A DNA stretch of 64,000 nt, taken from assembly GCA_947685225.1 (NCBI GenBank), contig CANTUV010000037.1:29593001-29657000 (forward strand), given 5' to 3'. The notes under the pieces are model-generated. The model was not told where the DNA came from. It was given only the letters and a program-made list of their open reading frames with translations, and ran no database searches. The DNA comes from Garcia nutans (Eukaryota > Streptophyta > Magnoliopsida > Malpighiales > Euphorbiaceae). A program made the translations under genes and the position numbers. Shown piece by piece: positions 35,204-48,261 of the stretch (the stretch's first letter is position 1; every line of letters starts with the position of its first letter).

Positions 35204-37628
35204 TGTAGACCCTTAATTTTTGACCCAGTCTGGTCCAATATATTTTAATTAGTCCAAAAATATTTTTGTGCTGTCCATTATATTGTAATTAGTCCAAAAT
35301 AATTTTGTTATATTAATTAAATAATATTTGCTTTAGTATCTAATTTTTATTAATAAAAAATAAAAAATAATAATAAAAAAATAAATAAAAATAAAAATCT
35401 GCGACGGAAAATCAACGAGGAAAATTTCATCGCCGAAAAAGGGGGTGGTTAGGAATTTCCAGCAGGCGAAATGGCCTGCAGGCAATTTCACCCGCCGCAG
35501 CCCGCTACCCCTTGCGGCAGCTTTTTCGCCAGCGTAATTTTTCTGCAGTAGTTTTTTTTGCCAGCGAAATTTTTCTGACGCAAATTTTTTCGAATCCAAA
35601 TTCAATTCGGTTTTGGTTTCCTTTTCTTAATTAATATTAGATTTCGTGAGCAAGTGAAATTAATCATCAAAATCTTCTATAAATAAGGACTAAAAAACAA
35701 CATAGAGGGGGGAAGAGATTTAGGAGATTGAAAGGGAATCAGATTTTAAGAATTCCTTCTGGCAGTGAAATTGATCGGACTTTTGAGAGAGCAAACAAGC
35801 AATTAAATCCATCAAAGGCAGCAAAGCTTGTCTTTGTTTTTGTTCATCCAAGAAGCAATTTTTTGGTGGAACCAACAAACGAAGGTATGAATATCTAATC
35901 TCTTTTTTTTTTCTTCACAGTAGCTTCAATTAATAAAAATTAAATAAATCGTTTCTTCTATTTCCAAAAACCCTAAAAATTATCCTTCTGTTTCTTCTAA
36001 ACCTTAAATCCCTAATTCGTCTTTTCTATTTTCAAAAACCACAAAAACCTTAAATCGTTTCTTTTTTCTCCAAAAACTTTTAAACCCAAACCCTAATCTC
36101 TATCCCAAAAAGTCAATAGCCTTATTTTTTTTAAGAATCAAAAGCTTTAACCCTAATTAATCCTTCTTTCCAAAATCACACGGTAAGTATTATTTTTTTA
36201 AAAATAACACTAGTTTCTTCCAATTTCAAAATCCTATTTTTTAATCTTAAACCCTAAAATCATAATTTTCAATACCGAAACCTACAATCCTAGAAGCCAA
36301 TTTTCAAAATCTTCCGGGCCGCAAGAGGCGCTGCCCCCTTGACCCCTACCAGCAAACTAGCTAGTGGGACCGCTGTATGGGATCGGGTCATTATTTATTT
36401 ACGTATTATAAATCTTTATGTTTTACTTCCATTATTATGATTATTCAAAATACAAACAGTAAACCCAAAACCAATTAATCTAAAACTTAAGATTTCCTAA
36501 ACCATAATTCCCTCAAAACTAGTACGTTAACCCTAATTTTCCCAAACCCTAATCTTTAAAACCTTAAAACCCTATAAACCTAAATATTAAAACTCAACAC
36601 AGTAAGCCTAAAAACAACAATCTAGTAACCAAGAGCTATAAACCTAATGTTTTAATATTCTAAAACCCTAATTTCATAATTTTACCCCTCAAAACCTAAT
36701 TTGATCAATAAAAGAACCTTACTAATTTCTTAAATTATAAAACCCTAATCCCTTTCAATTCTCTTAAAACTCACAGTAGCCTAAACAAATAACAATAATA
36801 ATATCTTAAGATTCCAAAACCCTAAATGTTAATTAAAGAAATTTAAATAGAAGCAGTAACCCTAATTTGTACCTTTACTTGCTTTATTTATAGATTTAAT
36901 TATGTAGTCTATTTGGATGGTTGATTTAAGTTCAATACTTTATTTATTAAATTTATCATGGATGAATGTTTATTTTATATTTTGATTGATATTTAATATC
37001 TTTGATGAATGATTTATTAATGATGAATGGTTATTTACTTTTATCGATTTATTTAGATTTCCAAATGTTGTAAGAGGTATGTTTCCACTTGTTGGGTACC
37101 TCATTAGTTAAGTATCATGCAATTTAAATTGCTTTTCTATTTTAGAACCAATGTAAAGGACATGTTTCTACCTTTCGGTGGGTGTCCTATTTAGGCATGG
37201 ATGATGTAAGGGCATGTTTCCATCCTCGGATGGGTGTCCATTTATTTGCTTTGTTTGGACAAATCTTTGATTTTAATATAACGATGCTTTATTTCAATTG
37301 TTGCATGTAATATGGATAATATTGTTATACTTAAGAATTCTATAATATTAAGACCTGTAAAGGAGGCCGGTTCCAATGAACCGGGTGTTGTGGGGGTGCT
37401 GGGCTATTTCTCGCCTTCCCCACACGTACCCAACTTTTCAAACCCATTAGGGGGCTGGCGATTCCTTAGGAATCGAGTTATCCACCCCTTTCTTTTTCCT
37501 GGCCCATCCGAGTGGTGACTCCATTTTCTCCGGACCTATGTCCGTGTTCTCTAAGGCCCCAAGTCTAAACAGTGCCGAAGTCGCAAAAACCATTCCACCG
37601 GGAGTGGTGGTGAAAATCTCCGCTCACA
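35204..37628 (+). repeat. 5' LTR of T3
   Basis: TGTAGACCC...GCTCACA. Layout: A/T-only tract (35280-35400), GC-rich patch (35400-35530, rearranged relative to the 3' LTR), CACAG acceptor-like sites after long T tracts (near 35920), telo-box-like repeats (about 35960-36870), hairpins M2 (37074-37102), M1 (37158-37187) and M3 (37210-37239), and a GC-rich 3' end with stems CCGGTTC/GAACCGG (37367-37384), GATTCC/GGAATC (37459-37475) and CGGAC/GTCCG (37531-37544). Confidence 0.88.
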
Positions 37629-37652
37629 GTGATGACTCCACTGGAGATAAGA
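37629..37652 (+). promoter_or_regulatory. Primer-binding site of T3
   Basis: TGATGACTCCACTGGAGAT directly follows the LTR. T1 has the matching GTAGCGACTCCACTGGAAAT (reverse of 52940-52959). This looks like a degenerate form of the GGCGACTCC-type site, which I recall as complementary to an arginine tRNA in Tat/Ogre elements; the tRNA match itself is not checked. Confidence 0.6.
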
Positions 37653-37783
37653 GAAGTTGATTCCATTGGTCTTTATATTATTCTAGTCTTTCTTATAATG
37701 ATATTATCCATTGCATCATATTAGATCGCATCGTGTGCATGAGTTAGGACGCCCGTGTTACCCGTGCTGTATTATGTAAGGGA
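37653..37783 (+). mobile_element. T3 leader, first part
   Basis: Untranslated leader between primer site and gag, interrupted by the solo LTR pair. It continues at 42979. The T1 leader (reverse of about 52780-52935) matches it and lacks the interruption. Confidence 0.7.
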
Positions 37784-37788
37784 TACCA

Positions 37789-40700
37789 TGTAACACCTCT
37801 ATACCCTGTATACGTACCAAGCATGCTTAAACGATCGTAATATACGTATACTGAATATAGAAAATGCCACGGTTTAAAAAGACACAACAAATATCTTTGT
37901 AAACAAGTGAAACCAATCTCAAACAAATAAAAGAAATCCAAAAGACACTATATATAAAATTTTTAATAATTCACAGCGGAAGGTATTACAAATATGTTAT
38001 AAATCAAAGTTTACAAAACATAGAATATATACATGATTGGCAGCTCTTCTCTGATCTTTAAGTCCCAAAATGAACTCTTCAATGTCTACTCTCACTCGGT
38101 CTTGAAGAACTCTCAGGTTCAACTCTGTCACCTGCGCGATCAAACACTATCGCGCTAAGCCAACGGCTTAGTAGTACAAAGTATGCTAGTATTATGCTTT
38201 AGTGCAATATAATGTCACACATTTTAATAACAAATCAACATCATAGATGGAAGGCTAACAACATACCTTTATATTTCATAAACCACACACATAGAAACAC
38301 ATCACATTACCACATCATACTACATTCAATGTCATAACAATATTCATATTACATCTTCATAGTTCCATAAATTTTACCATTCAAGAATCACATTATATAC
38401 AAAGACAAGCATGGGCCCAAAACACTCTAATATGCCATTCAATTTTCAGAGTAAATGTTTTGGTTGAATCATCACATTTATCATTATCATAAACACAACT
38501 AGGCTTCAAGGATTAGGTTCAACCAAGCTTCAAGGGGAACAAAGCATGCTAAGTCTCAACCCAACTTGGCTTCAAGAACCAACCCAACCTAGCTTCAAGG
38601 GTTGTAACATCTCAATTAGGCTTCAAGGACTAGACCCAACCAAGCTTCAAGGGGAGTAAAACATGTTAAACTTCTACCCAACTTGGCTTCAAGGATCAAG
38701 CCCAACCTAACTTCAAGAGAGTGTTACTATCATTAGGCATGCCACCAACAACAAACTCTGAAAATTTAATAACACATTAGCCACACAATTCATTTATTAT
38801 TTCATTCTCAATTCTCATCATCAATTAGGCAAACGTGCCTTATATTTTTCAATTGAATCATCATAGCCAAACACAATGGCCTCATATCATAGCATATCTC
38901 AATACCCATCTTAGCAATTCCTCTTTCAAATGTACAATCATTTGTCTCATCATATCATTCATATAATACATATATATCATCATTGATATAAGCATAGCAA
39001 AGTACATTCTTCACAAGAATCAACAATGCAATAATGCAGGATGTGTACTTACCTCAAAAGCAAATTACACAACTCAAAACACTCCCTTTCCCAAGGTTCT
39101 TATGCTTCTTAAATCAATGACAAATCACCTTCTTCAGGACCTAATCCAACAAATATAACACACACTTACTTAAAGATACACAAGAAGTAATCAAGTTAAG
39201 AGTTAACTAGGGCAATCTCTACACATGACACGCTCAACCACACGGGCGTGTTCCTGACCGTGCCCTAACTCCACAACACAGAAGCTATTACACGCTCATG
39301 ACCACGGGCGTGTCACTGGGCATGTAATACATACTGCCTCACACAAATACATCAACACGTCCAACAACCTGAACGTGCTCCTGGCCGTGTAAATTCTCCA
39401 TTCTCACAGTAGCTATGACACGCTCAATAACACGGGCGTGTTACTGGCCGTGTCAAACCTACTGCCACACAGAACAATTGACACGCCTAAGAACCCTGGA
39501 CGTGCTCATGGGCGTGTCAGGCTAAAAATGTAACACCCCTATATTCAATACATGCACACTACAAACACCACAATGTAGTATACATGCACTAAACATAGGG
39601 ATGCTACGGATTTTCTTAACATTCAAAACATTTTAAACGATACCATAATCTTTCAATTGTATACATTATAGAAAAATAGGTAGTTACTTATAATACAAAA
39701 CAAAATAGATATATATAGATACATTTAGTTAATATGCAGCGGAATTTATAAAATATTTACATATATGAAACATTTAAATCCATATTTTACATTATAAATA
39801 TTACTTTACAAAATTAAAAGGAAGTAGTACATGATTGGCAAATCTCTTCTGATCTTTAAGTTCCCAAAATCAACTCTTCAAGGTCTATTCCCACTCGGTC
39901 TCGATGAACTCTCGGGTTCAACTCTATTACCTGCGCGATCAAACACTATCGCGCTAAGCCAACGGCTTAGTAAGACAAAATGTGCTAGTGTTATGCTTTA
40001 GTGCAATGCAATGCCAATTCTCAATCCATATTATACATGTAACATCATATATGCAAGGCTAACAACATACCTTTACATTTCATATGCCTCATTAGTTATT
40101 CATTTAACCATTCATGAACAACATTAAACAAATCATGACTCACATTAAACAAAGACAAGCATTGGGCCCAAGACATACTAATATGCTATTCGATTTTCAG
40201 AGTTAATGCTTTGGTTTTGTTATCACATCTATCATTATCATATACCCAACTAGGCTTCAAGGATTAAGTTCAACCAAGCTTCAAGGGGAGCAAAGCATGC
40301 TAAGCTTCAACCCAACTTGGCTTCAAGAACCAACCCAACCTAGCTTCAAGGGTTGTAACATCTCAATTAGGCTTCAAGGATTCAATCCAACCTAACTTCA
40401 AGAGATTGTTACTATCATTAGGCATGCCACCAATAACATACTCTGAAAATGGAATAACACATTAGCCACACAATTCATTTACATATCATTCTCAATTCTC
40501 ATCAATTAGGCAAACATGCCATATATCTTTCAATTGAACCATCATAGCCAATCACAATGGCTTTATAGCATTTCATATCTCAATTCATATTGTGTATATA
40601 GCATTATTAGTATCACATTTCAAAGTACACTATTCATAATACACATCACCATTCACAAGCCTCACAATACACAATACATAACCTTGTTCATGTAATATCA

Positions 40701-42978
40701 TATGCATTATCAATTCCATATCATCTCACATTTCATGATTCAACAATGATGTTAGACAAATGATCTCTATTTTGATCCTTGACAACTCAAATGGATGATC
40801 TATTTAACATGTATTTGAGAATCTTGTTGTAGGATTAGATTGCTTCCAATAAGGTGAACAGAACCTTTCTAGCGGTCGCGCCTCACCTGAATACGACCGT
40901 GCCATACAATTACAAGATGAAACCTTATTACAGTAGGTTTCGCGGCCAGAAGCCCGACCTAAGTCGCGACCGCACTTCACAATCAAAAGATGAAACATTA
41001 TTACAGTAGGTTTCGCGGCCAGAAGCCCGACCTAAGTCACGACCGCACATGAATAATAGCGACCGTCCCAAATTACGTGTCTCTCATGCATAAACTCTAA
41101 ATGTAGCCAAATTTCTTTTGGTTAACTTAAAACACATTGTACACAACATAACCTCATTCAAATGGACATAATCAACATCATTAGCAATTATTTTACATGC
41201 TCATCACAATATTTTCATCACCAACATTCATTAACAATACATTTGATACCTTATCACATTTACAAACAAAAGTGTTTTAAGATTAAACAATATATGCATG
41301 TTTGTAAACATATAGTTTGTACTTACCTTTAGCACCAATTATACAACTCTAAACACTTCCTTTTCTCCAAGAATTCTTCACTTCTCAAATTAGAGCAAAT
41401 CACTTTCTTCCAAAAACCTAATCCAAAATAACACAATATAATTTATCACTTACCAATTCCAAAACCCTAAACCAACATCACTCTTAACTTATCATCTTCA
41501 AATCCAAAACCAACACCACAACCAATTAAATCCAACATATAACAATCAACACAACCCCACTTTAAAATCCACAATCAACTCACAAACAACTTAAATAACT
41601 TAAAAGAATCAAGAGAAACTTACCAAATATAGTGAATCTTCTTGGATTTCCACTTAACCACTTAGAACTTCTTCAATTTGAGCTCAAAATATCATCAAAC
41701 CTTTGCTTTCTCTCTTGTTCTTTAGGTTGGCCGGCCACACGTGAAAAGAAGAAAGGAAATTGATCAAAATAAAAGTCAAACTCTCTATTAATCTCCACCA
41801 CACAATTTCAAAAGAAGAATTACCAAAATGCCCTCTTTAACATAGTTAAACTTCTTTTCATTATGCATGCCCTTTATAGTAATTTCAATAACAACCAAAA
41901 ATATCTTCTTCCACTTAACCATCACCTTGACTCTTCATTTGACCAATTTATATGTTATATATATCATCATATACACAACATATACCATTCTCTCTAAACC
42001 CTATTTTCTTTCCCAATTTCTTTTCTCTTGCAATTAACACATATATTCAATCCAATATAACAACAACAATAATAACAACAACATAATCAAAACTTCTAGA
42101 GCATATATGAGGATATTACAAAAAACCCAGATTCCGGCTAAAACAACACCACAACTAACAAATCACTTCTATCCACCAACATCCACTTCCACCAAACTTA
42201 ACAAAACATACCCAAACATCATCTCAAACTTGCAACAACACCAAAACAAGCCAAAACACACATCAAACACAAATCACAACCATCATCAAAACTCTAAACA
42301 TAACCACAACTCAATCTATACCAACCAACTTATTCTTTTCTTCAATCCAACCCCAAAATCCAAAACTACTTAAACCAAACACTCTTAAACACCACACAAT
42401 CTAACCAAACACATATCCATCACAACTCCAACTCACAAACCCAAATAAATCAAAGAATCAAGTGGAAAAGACTTACCAATGATGAAGAACTCTCAAACCT
42501 CCAACTTGATCTCTTGAAAATTCTCTTCAATCTTGAACTTGGAAAAGCAAATCTCCCTCTTGCTCTCTTGCTTCTTGATGGCCGAAAAACAACAGAAAAG
42601 AAAAGAGAAGGAAAGAAAAGATAGGGAGCCACGAAGGAAGAAGAAAAGAAAACAAACCAAATAAACAAAGTCAAATCCTCTTTTCCTTAAAATCCTCTCC
42701 TCCAAGCATTTAATATAAAATAATACAAATATCTTCTTCCACTCCACTAACTCTAATCCCACTTAATATAAACTATCCCTTAAACACAATTAATCAATAA
42801 TTAATCTCTTCCTTTGACTTTCCCATTGACTTGTGTATATGTTATATATATTTTCATATATACAACATATAAACTCTCTCTTCACTTATTTTCTCTTTTC
42901 CAATTAAACACAAATACACTTACTTCAATTACAACAATTACTACACCAAACTTCTAGGGTATATTTTGGGATATTACA
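37789..42978 (-). repeat. Solo LTR D1 (E family), interrupted by D2
   Basis: Reverse orientation, from TGTAATATCCCAAAATATAC (right end) to GGTGTTACA (left end). Flanked by TACCA on both sides (37784-37788 and 42979-42983). There is no internal region, so it is a solo LTR left by recombination between the two LTRs of an element. The termini match E, but the cassette (38434-38773) has CTTGAAGC repeats instead of GTAACAG modules. Removing D2 leaves about 2.6 kb. It contains a CACG array (39215-39523), exon candidate (39053-39140), double hairpin (38134-38171) and donor near 42477. Confidence 0.92.
39529..42120 (-). repeat. Solo LTR D2 (B family), inside D1
   Basis: 2592 bp, reverse orientation, TG...CA ends, flanked by AAAAA (39524-39528 and 42121-42125). 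The ends match LTR B (TGTAATATCCTCAT; CTACATTGTGGTG near the other end), yet the cassette (40185-40460) is the CTTGAAGC type, while B has GTAACAG. A distinct CG-rich array with GCGGTCGCG and TTTCGCGGCC lies at 40868-41075. Exon candidate 41327-41417; double hairpin 39933-39970. Confidence 0.92.
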
Positions 42979-42983
42979 TACCA

Positions 42984-43853
42984 TACTTCCACTCAAGGTA
43001 TGGAGATCGAGCATGGCATAACCACTCATAGCCTGGTACCATTTGGTATATACTTGCTATGGGAACCTAAGCCTTTTTACCCAAAGACTAAAGCTCATGT
43101 AATTGGCCTAGTTACTTTCCTCATGTTTTTACCCCAAATGCATGTTGTTTGACTATGGGTAATTTATATTGGCTTAAATCATGGCTTATTTGGTTTGTTC
43201 TTTTTCTAATATGACCCAAGTACATTTTCAAGCTCAAATAAATTTTTCTTTAAAGTCTAAAAGACTAAAACTATTTTCAAAACATTTCAAGATGCTTTAT
43301 TTTAATTACGAAATACTAAAAATCAATTGTGAGCCTAGTTTATACTAAGAATAATTAATCATGGGCTTGTTTTTGGCATGAATCATTAGTTACTTTTTTC
43401 AAGTGAGAAATTTATTTATAATAAACCTCTTAATTTCATTTTAATCCAATATAGCATAAAAGCGACATTAGTTAGTTAAATGGATTAAAACCTAATTAAT
43501 GGGAATTATCATAAGTTGATTTCCATTTTTGAAAATATAACTATTGATTGAAACGTCCGAGGGAAATATTCGAAAACATAGTACCCCATGTTGGTATTTT
43601 GTTAACCATATACCTAGGAAAAGAGACTCGCCATTCGTGTGTGGATGTTATAAGGTTGGAAGGAGCGTCCTAATTATCCTTGTTTGTTGATTGTTTGTGC
43701 ATACATGCATACATGCATACATTTGCATCTCATATTATTAATCCTTTCTAGCTCACAGCCCTGGATTACGATAGTTCAAAAGCTTACGACAATTCGACCT
43801 ACACCGGAGACAAAGAATCTAGCAATGACTCAATCACTTGCTCACCAAAAATA
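42984..43853 (+). mobile_element. T3 leader, second part
   Basis: No ORF. It matches the reverse complement of the T1 leader (about 51880-52780). It contains a short ACATGCAT repeat near 43700-43725; the T1 counterpart has a GCAT run at about 51880-51900. Confidence 0.72.
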
Positions 43854-45224
43854 ATGGATCCCGAACAAATTCAAAGAATGGTGGATAAAGCCCTCAATGC
43901 CAAAATGGAAGAAATAAAAGAGGCCCTAGTTGAGACCATGAAGAACCAATTGACTGCAATTTTAGAAAATCACGCCGAAGCATCTGCTAGCACCAAGAAG
44001 CCAAGGGACAAAGAGAAAACTAAAGTAGTTTTTGATGATGAAAAGGTGATCATTGATGATGATGATGATTGGGCTCAATACTACCAAGATCCTCAAGACA
44101 AAAGGAGCCGAAGGTTGTTGAGAAGGCAACTATTGAAAAGACCGAGACTTCTGATGTTGAAAAGATGATTGCTGATTTAGAAAAGAAATTTGAGGAGAAA
44201 CTAAAAATCGAGGAAATGTCCGAGATTGACAAATTATTTGAGCTAGATGAAGAAGTTCCATACAAGTTCAAGATGCCATCTTTTGCAAAGTTTGATGGAA
44301 TTGGAAATCCTCATCTCAATGTGAAGCAGTATATCACTGCTATGCAGTCTGCCCAAGCTACTAAGGCTCAAAATCTAAGGTACTTTATGCTCTCATTGGA
44401 CCCTATTGTCCAAATTTGGTTCAATACCTTAGATGAAGGAACACAAAAGAGTTGGGATTTGCTATACAAGGCCTTCATCCAACAATATGGATACAATGTT
44501 GAAATGGAAGTTACCTTAATGGAAGTTGAGTCCATTAGGCAAAGGCCAAATGAGAATTTTGTGGACTATGTGAAGAGATGGAGAAACAAGTCCGCTTTGC
44601 TCAAGAAAAGGCCCGATGAATCTGATCAAATAAGGATGATCGTGAGAGGCATCCTGCCCAATCTCTATGAAAGGATGTCTCACACCCTTATAAGGGATTT
44701 CAAAGATCTTCTCCAAGCTGGTCTACAAATTGAAGAATAGTCACTTTTCAATAAAAAGGAATGAGAAAGGGAACTACCAGTCGGGCAATCAAAGCACACA
44801 AAAAGAAGTTGATGTTAATGCCACTAGTCAAGGAGGAATGAGGTAGTTTTCAAAATTAAGGAAGCCGCTGTCTTGGGTTCTCAATAAGCTACAAAAGAAG
44901 GGATTGTTACAACCTTTGACTCCTCGTCCCTTACCTAATCCTCTTCCACCAAACTTTGATACTAATGCATTTTGCCAGTACCATCAAAGGCCTGGACACA
45001 AAACGGACAATTGCATGAAGTTGAGGCATGAGATCCAGAATTTAATTGATAATGGCAAGCTGCCTGATCCAAATAAGCCCAATACCAAAGGTAATCCATT
45101 TCCAAGGTTCAACAGGGTGCCATCACCAGCAACCTTCATGGTAGGAAAAGGATTAGAAGAAGATTTTGTTTTATCATCCTTTCAAGATGGAAATATTGAA
45201 GATATGAAAGGAAAAGAAGCTTAA
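43854..45224 (+). pseudogene. T3 gag, broken
   Basis: Starts MDPEQIQRMVDKALNAKMEE, then a Lys/Glu-rich segment and DDDDDWAQYYQDP. A one-base shift near 44095-44105 moves the frame; in the new frame come EEVPYKFKMPSFAKFDG, LRYFMLSLDPIVQIWFNTLD, MEVESIRQRPNENFVDYVKR and LPNLYERMSHTLI, the Retrotrans_gag domain. TAG at 44738-44740 ends that frame, and the first frame resumes to give CQYHQRPGHKTDNC (near 44974), a CX2HX4HX4C knuckle rather than CX2CX4HX4C, then HEIQNLIDNGKLPDPNK and a stop at 45222-45224. Gag would coat the element RNA. At least three breaks make this copy inactive. Confidence 0.87.
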
Positions 45225-47740
45225 CTCAACAAACTTTCCTTAGCTTGAATGTTGCTTTTCAATTTTACTTTCTTTAATATTTAATTGGAACAATCTTATT
45301 TTTCAAATTTAAATTTATTTGAATAAATCACATTCATCAAAATTCTTGTTGGTCTTTGTTCATTTTGATGCTCAACCAATGAGGAATTTAGCTTGATAAT
45401 TCATGAATTAATATATCTATGCATCATGACTTGAATGAATTTACTAGGTGAGGGAATTGCTCTATAGCATTGAGTTGTGTATGCTTACTTAGAGAGGGCT
45501 CCTGTATAATTACCTTTGTCTAGGTCCTAGTCAGTCTTAGAACATGCTTTGACAAACTTTCGAGGCGAAATTGAACTCTCCTTATTTAAGGGAGAGATGA
45601 TCTAGGCATTGTTTGGTTAGCCAACAACTAGTATCCACCTATTAAATATCAATCCCTAGTTGTCCCTTTGAGCCTTCATAAAATTTTAGCTTTCTTTTCA
45701 TTGGCTTACAAACCCCAATAACCTACCCTATGCTGTTGTGATACTTCTGACAAGTCTTATGATCACTAAGGTGAAGAGGCAAGAAGATCAAAGAAAGCAA
45801 TGATTAGTCAAGATCATGAAGATAGTTGATGTTTTCAAGACCATAAGGGTAGTTGAAGTTTTTAAGACCATAAGGGTAGTTGAAGTTTTCTTAATATCTC
45901 CAATATATCAAGACAACATCAGAGTAACAAATAATTTATCCCTATTAAAGGAGATTTATGTCACTCCACTCATCCATTATTGGAAGCCCAAGTTAGTACA
46001 AACAAGACAACTCTTTTAGAGCTAGAACCAAAAAAAAAAGAGAGAAAAAGAAAGAAAAGAAAAGAAAAAAAAAGAAAAAAAAAAGGACAAAAGAAAATAG
46101 AAAAAAGGGAAAGAGAAAAGAAAGATAAAATCTAAAAAGGCGGTTCAAAAAGCCAACTGAGTTCTCTTTTACCTAAAGCAGCAAAAGGCTTCCATTTGGT
46201 TCATAAGGACATTTTAACTTGAATTAGTCTAACCCAACCAAAGATTCGATCAAAATCAGAGAACAAAAGAGAAATACCATCCAGTTCTTGAAAGTTCTAT
46301 ACTTGACAGTCCTACAAGGAAGAAGGACGAAATGATAAAATGCTCAAAGAATGGGAAGAGTAAGGAAAATAAAGAGAAAGAAAAGGGAAGAGTAAGAAAA
46401 ATAAAAAAAAAAGAGAGAAGAAGAAACGAAACGAATTTGGGAACCAAACTTTTTGCAAGGGCAAAAACTGTCCTAATCAAGATCCAGATTAATGCCAAGA
46501 AGATAGAAGGAATTTGAAGTCTAGCAAGATTGCCTCTAAGCTGCCTAAAATTCAAATAAGAAATTTATAGTGTGAGGGTTTGTCTATTGTGTCACATCAG
46601 CTCCTATCTCAAAATGGCCTTCATTTAACCCATGTCCCTCATAGACCCCATTTCAAGCCTATCAAAGACCTGTTGATCTCTCTTGGTAGGTAGAGTCTAT
46701 TAGTGGAGATAGTTTGGATAAGCATGCATATGAGATAGACAGTATTTAGACTCAATGAGACCTTTGGCCAAGTAATGTGTATGTGCCTATCTGAAATGCA
46801 ACAGTTCTTGCTTAAATAGAAATGATTCCCTTGTTTAGTATGGTAACTAGGGTTGTCATGTTATAGATATGTTAATTTGGAAAATCAAGTTCTGAGGTGC
46901 ATTGACATTAATTTGGCAAAGCCAACATTTGATTTCAAAATCAAAATTAAAAAAATAAAAAAAAAGAGTTTTGTCATACAAAGCCTTCAAGTTAAGGAAA
47001 GTATGTTGAACCTCCAAAGGACATATGGGGCAAAGGAAATTATTATTGGCAAGGTCATGAAGAAGCTATCAACTAACATGCTGAAACATAGTTTAAAATG
47101 GATGTATCCCTGACTCTGCAACTTGGGATCTCCACCACTCATGTTTTCAACATCTTGAAGATAAAATCCATAAATGCAAAGCTTTCTATCATTCCAATGC
47201 AAGACTTGAACGAGGGTCGAAAAGGAGTCAAAGAGAATACTTCTGCTAATCACCTCGGTTTGTGAGTCAATGAAACCGCTGTGAGTATTATCATGCATAC
47301 ATGAGCATATCACATCACTCTTTCTTCTATTGTATTGTCTATTCTTTATTAAGGTAAACAGCAAACAGCTTGTGAAGTAAACAATCAAAAGAAGATATCA
47401 AATCAGGGGGGCATAGAAGGCCCATTACCAGAGAAAGTTCCAGTAATTTGCAAAGAGAAGAAATGCGTGCTTGTGCAAAGAACTAAACAACAAAAACATC
47501 AATCAGAGCCCGCATAGAAAAATCAAGGGTTTGGGCGTACACAGGGGGCAAAGTTTCTCCTTCTCAATTTTTTGAGTTTATATATAAAACATTTTCAAAC
47601 TCACTTGCAAATATTTCACCATGTAAGGGGCAGGAGAAGATATGGGAGCCAACTAAAAATAGCTGAATTTTTGCAAAAAGGAAGAACAAAAGAATGGAAC
47701 ATTAGAACTATCAATGACAAAAGATCAGTTAAGCTAAAAG
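45225..47740 (+). mobile_element. T3 non-coding region after gag
   Basis: No pol motif in any frame. The first 1.7 kb matches T1 (reverse of 13353-14884). Purine-rich low-complexity tracts at 46020-46140 and 46360-46440. The ORFs seen here (up to 133 codons) have no recognisable domain and are probably chance. Confidence 0.75.
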
Positions 47741-47749
47741 AGCTGAAGC

Positions 47750-48240
47750 TAGGGTAAAGACCCGTATCCATGTTTCAAGGGTGAAGACCCGATCTCAAAG
47801 GATGAAGATCCATATTTTCAAGGGTGAAGTCCTGATCTCAAAGGATGAAGATCCATTTACAAAGGGTGAAGACCCGAAGTCCGAAGGATGAAGATCCATT
47901 TTCAAGGGTGAAGACCCGATTTACAAGGATGAAGATCCATTCTTCAAAGGGTGAAGACCCGATTTCCAAGGATGAAGATCCAGCTTAAAGGATGAAGATC
48001 CGCTTTCAATGGTGAAGACCCGATTTCCAAGGATGAAGATATTGATTCCAAGGATGAAGATCCAATTCAAAAGATGAAGATCCAATTTCAAGGGTAAAGA
48101 CCCAATCTCTAGGGATGAAGATTCGTTTTAAAAGGTGAAGATTCGATGCTAAGGATGAAGATCCAAGGTCCAACGATAAAGATCCATTTTTAGGGTAAAG
48201 AACCATAATGCATAAAATAGCCGGAGCAGTCAGAATCCTC
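47750..48240 (+). repeat. T3 minisatellite 1 (GGGTGAAGACCCG / GGATGAAGATCC)
   Basis: Alternating units GGGTGAAGACCCGATTTC and AAGGATGAAGATCCATT, each 17-19 bp, about 490 bp in all. Each unit is a small dyad (GGGT...ACCC; GGAT...ATCC), with both arms changed between the two unit types. Confidence 0.88.
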
Positions 48241-48261
48241 AACTGATAAAAGGTCAGTCAA

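Noticed and set aside
36528..36868. Interstitial telomere
   Set aside because: Motifs are scattered and irregular, not head-to-tail CCCTAAA arrays, and the pattern recurs in each Tat LTR.
42107..42762. ORFs on both strands near the right end of D1
   Set aside because: They translate AC-rich or polypyrimidine LTR sequence; equivalents exist in other LTR copies with frame differences.
46987..47388. 133-codon minus-strand ORF in T3
   Set aside because: No motif, antisense to T3 and within a non-coding stretch; I could not support it as a gene.
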